From Thermoplasmata archaeon (GTDB taxonomy: Archaea; Thermoplasmatota; DAOVMN01): a DNA stretch of 8,664 nucleotides. The stretch covers positions 1 through 8,664 of the forward strand of contig DAOVMN010000071.1 in assembly GCA_030630685.1 (NCBI GenBank), read 5' to 3'. Under the pieces are notes generated by a model. The model was given only the letters and a program-made list of their open reading frames with translations, was not told where the DNA came from and made no database searches. Position 1 is the first letter of the stretch, and every line of letters begins with the position of its first letter. This document shows, one piece after another, positions 5,588-8,664 of this stretch. The position numbers were made by a program, and so were the translations under genes.

Positions 5588-5914
5588 CTAATCTTCAAGA
5601 TATTTAATCCTGATATTCTGCGGTTCGAACACAAGCACGTGTGTTTCCGTATCGCTCAGTGATAGATGTTCTTCTCCTTTTTTGATGAGGATGGCATCAC
5701 CCGGGTCGAGTGTGTATTTTTTCTTTTCGACCTCTATCTCGAGCTGGCCATCCAGCACATAGAACAGCTCGTCCCGATTATGGGTGTGAAGTTTGTATCG
5801 TCCTTTGAAACGTGTGATGCCGAGATAGGAGTTATCCACCAAGAGTAACGGCATCTTTGAGAACGACTTCTTGAGTGCTTTTTTCTTGTCTTCGATTCGA
5901 ACGATTTCTGGCAA
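5588..5914 (-). CDS. Small single-domain cupin
   Basis: A 108-residue protein starting at TTG 5914, which is preceded on the minus strand by GGGGTGA five bases away. An in-frame ATG at 5968 exists, but it lies only about 8 nt from the TATA box and upstream of the expected transcription start, so I reject it. Cupin motif 1 is visible as HTHNRDELFYVLDG, giving two His and one Glu as metal ligands. Motif 2 is PGDAILIKKGEEH, giving the fourth His. The length fits a mannose-6-phosphate-isomerase-like or general sugar/small-molecule-binding cupin. The substrate cannot be told. It is divergently arranged with the SHMT fusion gene, so the two could share regulation, but no functional link is evident. 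Confidence 0.8.
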   Translation of the reverse strand: MPEIVRIEDKKKALKKSFSKMPLLLVDNSYLGITRFKGRYKLHTHNRDELFYVLDGQLEIEVEKKKYTLDPGDAILIKKGEEHLSLSDTETHVLVFEPQNIRIKYLED

Positions 5915-5974
5915 GTGATCACCCCAGGTAAAGATTGAGTGTGTAAAACACGGGTGAAATGAACCCATGCTTCA

Positions 5975-5982
5975 TATTTATA
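5975..5982 (-). promoter_or_regulatory. TATA box of the cupin gene
   Basis: On the minus strand this reads TATAAATA. A transcription start about 25 nt on falls near 5952. That leaves a leader of about 38 nt containing the GGGGTGA site before TTG 5914, and it rules against the ATG at 5968. Confidence 0.55.
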
Positions 5983-6076
5983 GTTTGTCCAAGGAAAACC
6001 GGAAACATCCATAAATGGGTGAAAGATGCATGACCGTAGGTAGAGCATTTTCCCAACTTTGTGCGATAATGGGCTT

Positions 6077-6085
6077 TTTATAAAA
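6077..6085 (+). promoter_or_regulatory. TATA box of the SHMT fusion gene
   Basis: TTTATAAAA, with an expected transcription start near 6107. This gives a leader of roughly 43 nt carrying the strong AGGAGG site at 6138-6143. A second AT-rich word, TTATATGTAT (6106-6115), is too close to the ribosome-binding site to be preferred. Confidence 0.5.
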
Positions 6086-6137
6086 CAGTATCAATATCGA
6101 CATTCTTATATGTATTTACAAATTGCTTCGGAATTAC

Positions 6138-6143
6138 AGGAGG
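6138..6143 (+). promoter_or_regulatory. Strong Shine-Dalgarno of the SHMT fusion gene
   Basis: AGGAGG seven bases before ATG 6151, a near-ideal site that fixes the start of the long fusion reading frame. Confidence 0.8.
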
Positions 6144-6150
6144 AATAACC

Positions 6151-8664
6151 ATGGCCGGAAAACCTTCTTTCATGGACGAGGAACTCAAAAATCTGGACCC
6201 GGAGCTGGCAAAGCTCATAGAGGTCGAAGATATCAGGCAGGACAACAAGATAATTCTCATTGCCTCGGAATCACTCGCTTCAAGGGCTGTGAGGGAGACG
6301 CTTTCCACATCCTTCACCAACCTCTATGCCGAGGGCTATCCGTCCACCAGGATGAGCGTCTGGGAGAAGAAGCGGCTTTCCGACCATGCGCGGCATCTCT
6401 CCTTCTACCGAAGATATGCCGATAACCGGTACTATAAGGGCGTGGACATCATAGACCTCATGGAGTCTCTTGCGCAGAAGCGGTGTGCCGAGATATTCGA
6501 GAACGAGAACGCCTCCATTGATGATATCTTCGTGAACGTGCAGTCACTTTCCGGGGCCGCTGCCAATAACGCGGTATACAACGCCTTCCTTGAGCCGGGC
6601 GATACGATAATGGGGATGGACCTAACGAGCGGCGGCCACCTCACCCATGGTTCTCCGGTGAACCGCTCAGGTAAGAACTACAACATAATCCCCTATTCCG
6701 TGGACAGAAGCGGGAAGATAGATTACGAGGACATCCGGAAAAAGGCGGAGGAGCACTCTCCAAAGATAATCATTGCCGGCTACTCTGCCTACCCGTGGAG
6801 CGTTGACTGGGAAAGATTTAGGGATATTGCCCATTCCAACGGTGCCCTTCTCATGGCCGATGTGGCCCATGTTGCCGGTCTCATTGTAGCCGGTGAGCAC
6901 CCGAATCCTGTGGGCATCGCGGATATTACCACCTTTACCACCCATAAAACGCTGTTTGGTCCAAGGGGCGCCTGTATAATAACCACCAATAGGGAGTATG
7001 CCGAGAAGATAAATGAAGGTGTCTTCCCTGGAGAGCAGGGCGGCCCTCACGAGAACAACATCGCTGCCAAAGCCGTGGCCTTTGAAATAGCGAAGACCAA
7101 GGAATTCAAGGATGTCCAGAAGAGGATCATCAAGAATGCATTTGCACTATCCGAGGGCTTCAAAAAGCGAGGGATCGGGGTCGCATATAGAGGAACGGAT
7201 ACACATCTCCTGCTTGTTGACCTGAAATCCCTCAAGTCCTTATCCGGCGAGATGCTCAACGGGGAGATCGTCTCCAGGATACTCGAGATATGCGGGATCG
7301 TGTGTAACAAGAACACAATCGCAGGGGACGACAAGGCAGCCTTCCCCTCAGGGATACGGTTTGGGACCCCGATAGTCACCCAGCGCGGACTGGATGCAGG
7401 GGACATGGACGAACTTGCCGACATTATCACCCGGGCATTGAAAGGGATGGAGGCATTCTCCTACATGGACAAAACAGGTGAGCCGCTTGGAAGGATCAAG
7501 ATGGACTATTCCGTTCTGGAGAACGTGAAGGAACGCGTGAGAAAGCTCACAGAGAAGATGGGGCGCAGCTCCGGGGGCCTGTGGGACTATCCCTATTTCT
7601 ACTCGGAACAGGACGCGGGCAACACCGGAGTCTTCAGGGTAAGGGGAGAGAGGGCTCATCTGGCACTGAACGAGATGCTCGGCATCGATGTCATCGATAT
7701 CCCGGTTGGTTCGGAAGAGGGGGCGTTCATCACCTTTGACGGAAAGACCATTTCCGGGGAGGTGTATGTCCACAGGGAAAAGGACCACAGCTTCCTCATC
7801 GCCTTCAGCCAGCAGGTCGCTCTCGGACTCGAAAAGATCCTTCTGTCTCAAAAGATCAAGACCATCGAGAGGACCAAGCCGATAAGATCCTCCGGCGCAA
7901 AAACGAAGGAACAAAGCACCTTCAAGGAAATCGTGGGATCCTCACCCGCGATCAAACACATCTTCAAACTGATAAACGACATCAAGGACATGAACATGTC
8001 CATCCTGTTGATCGGGGAGAACGGCACGGGCAAGGACCTGTTCGCCAAGGCGATACATTACAACAGCCACAGACACGACAAGCCCTTCGTCTCCCTGAAC
8101 TGCGCGACCATCCCGAGCGAACTCATCGCGAGCGAATTGTTCGGGCACGAGAAGGGTGTGTTCACGGGGGCGCACCGCCACCGGATCGGCCATTTCGAGT
8201 CGGCGCGCGACGGCACGATCTTCCTGAACGAGATCCGCGATCTTCCGCTCAACCTGCAGCCGACCCTTCTCCGGGTCCTCGAGGAACAGAAATTCTACCT
8301 GGTCGGCGGCAGAAAGGAGATTACCACCAACGCCAGGGTAATAGCCGCGACTAATGTTGACCTCCTCGAGCTCATCAAGAAACAGCAGTTCCGCATAGAC
8401 CTCTACCACCGCTTGAACATCTTTCCCATAAGGATCCCCGCCCTCAGGGAACGCAAGGATGACATCGAGCCGCTCTGCAACCATTTCCTTGCGACCTACT
8501 GCAACATCTACGATATTCCACTCAAGACGATCGCGCAGGCGGCACTCGCCTATTTCTTCGAATACGATTGGCCGGGCAACGTCAGGGAGCTGGAGAACGT
8601 CATAACCCGGCTCGTTATCACATCGAAGAGGGACACGATCCTCGTGGAGGATCTGCCAGATAAC
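6151..8664 (+). CDS. Serine hydroxymethyltransferase fused to GcvT-like segment and NtrC-type AAA+ domain (3' end outside window)
   Basis: One uninterrupted frame of 838 codons, still open at the window edge. Residues 1 to about 440 are a PLP-dependent serine/glycine hydroxymethyltransferase, which interconverts serine and glycine while passing a one-carbon unit to a pterin/folate carrier. Visible landmarks are SESLASRAV, YAEGYP (59-64), SGAAANNAVY, DVAHVAG (D237, H240), THKTLFGPRG with the PLP lysine K266, and PGEQGGPHEN. Residues 66-91 are an insertion relative to the usual GYPxxRYYGG arrangement, here split into GYPSTR and NRYYKGVD. A T-protein-like segment (about 478-565) and a sigma-54-activator AAA+ domain (about 591-838) follow. 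SHMT alone is normally about 410-430 residues. The enzyme half looks complete and probably active. Whether the fusion is real or a chimeric contig is the key uncertainty. Confidence 0.85.
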   Translation, partial: MAGKPSFMDEELKNLDPELAKLIEVEDIRQDNKIILIASESLASRAVRETLSTSFTNLYAEGYPSTRMSVWEKKRLSDHARHLSFYRRYADNRYYKGVDIIDLMESLAQKRCAEIFENENASIDDIFVNVQSLSGAAANNAVYNAFLEPGDTIMGMDLTSGGHLTHGSPVNRSGKNYNIIPYSVDRSGKIDYEDIRKKAEEHSPKIIIAGYSAYPWSVDWERFRDIAHSNGALLMADVAHVAGLIVAGEHPNPVGIADITTFTTHKTLFGPRGACIITTNREYAEKINEGVFPGEQGGPHENNIAAKAVAFEIAKTKEFKDVQKRIIKNAFALSEGFKKRGIGVAYRGTDTHLLLVDLKSLKSLSGEMLNGEIVSRILEICGIVCNKNTIAGDDKAAFPSGIRFGTPIVTQRGLDAGDMDELADIITRALKGMEAFSYMDKTGEPLGRIKMDYSVLENVKERVRKLTEKMGRSSGGLWDYPYFYSEQDAGNTGVFRVRGERAHLALNEMLGIDVIDIPVGSEEGAFITFDGKTISGEVYVHREKDHSFLIAFSQQVALGLEKILLSQKIKTIERTKPIRSSGAKTKEQSTFKEIVGSSPAIKHIFKLINDIKDMNMSILLIGENGTGKDLFAKAIHYNSHRHDKPFVSLNCATIPSELIASELFGHEKGVFTGAHRHRIGHFESARDGTIFLNEIRDLPLNLQPTLLRVLEEQKFYLVGGRKEITTNARVIAATNVDLLELIKKQQFRIDLYHRLNIFPIRIPALRERKDDIEPLCNHFLATYCNIYDIPLKTIAQAALAYFFEYDWPGNVRELENVITRLVITSKRDTILVEDLPDN
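7579..7860 (+). other. GcvT-like segment within the SHMT fusion
   Basis: Residues about 477-570. The pattern FRVRGERAHLALNEMLGIDV, then GKTISGEVYVHREKDHSFLIA and VALGLEKIL, resembles the opening of the folate-binding aminomethyltransferase (T-protein) fold, where a substrate-binding loop reads roughly GGIxDDLxVxR. Only about 90 of the usual 360 residues are present before the AAA+ domain begins. The likeness is by eye and moderate; it could instead be an archaeal SHMT-specific C-terminal extension. Joining SHMT and T-protein functions makes sense, because both act on glycine-derived one-carbon units. Confidence 0.4.
7921..8664 (+). other. NtrC-type sigma-54-interaction AAA+ domain within the fusion
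   Basis: Residues 591-838. Family landmarks in order: IVGSSPAIK, Walker A GENGTGKD (622-629), the ELFGHEKGVFTGA loop (GVFTGA 669-674), Walker B TIFLNEI (689-695), sensor I ARVIAATN, the FRIDLYHRLNIFPIRIPALRER stretch with candidate arginine fingers R748 and R754, and sensor II WPGNVRELENVI. This is unmistakably the bacterial enhancer-binding-protein ATPase. Two key positions deviate: N693 replaces the Walker B aspartate, and GVFTGA replaces GAFTGA. The window ends where a Fis-type helix-turn-helix would normally follow, so DNA binding cannot be judged. Confidence 0.9.

Noticed and set aside
6123..6425. Plus-strand 100-codon frame overlapping the SHMT start
   Set aside because: Out of frame with SHMT and without a suitable RBS; the AGGAGG at 6138 serves ATG 6151.
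7348..8484. Long minus-strand open frames opposite the SHMT/AAA+ gene
   Set aside because: Antisense shadows in a GC-rich coding region. The plus frame contains all SHMT and AAA+ motifs in order.

Overview
The window looks archaeal, most likely from an uncultivated euryarchaeal or Thermoplasmatota-type genome. This is an inference. The support is a secreted protein ending in a PGF-CTERM-like archaeosortase tail, TATA-box promoters roughly 25 nt from predicted transcription starts, a candidate leaderless gene, and oligo-T rather than hairpin termination.

Layout. Positions 1-350 hold two tandem copies (about 93% identical) of a 169-bp element with inverted ends. A 66-aa ThiS/MoaD-like sulfur carrier follows (395-595), its true start probably a TTG just outside the second copy. 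Next is a two-gene cell-surface operon (785-2717): a PGF-CTERM-anchored secreted protein and a membrane protein with a 34-residue Glu/Lys tract, encoded by a 102-bp pure purine run. After an oligo-T terminator comes a protein with a zinc ribbon, a TPR-like region and ten CxxCxGxG-type motifs (2792-3685). It converges, with directly abutting stop codons, on an unknown two-TM protein on the minus strand (3686-4345). That gene shares a divergent promoter region with a MntA/HepT (MNT/HEPN) toxin-antitoxin pair (4461-5358). The pair and its promoter are bracketed by an exact 20-bp direct repeat, which suggests a mobile cassette. A small cupin (minus strand, 5588-5914) is divergent from the last gene.

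The most unusual object is the last gene, open from 6151 to the window edge (838 codons, no stop). It encodes a serine hydroxymethyltransferase, then a short segment resembling the start of the glycine-cleavage T-protein, then an NtrC-type (sigma-54 activator) AAA+ domain. The AAA+ domain has an altered GAFTGA loop (GVFTGA) and an Asn in place of the Walker B Asp. A bacterial enhancer-binding-protein ATPase fused to a one-carbon enzyme, in an apparently archaeal context where sigma-54 is not expected, is the main candidate for something undescribed. The main alternative is an assembly or binning chimera.
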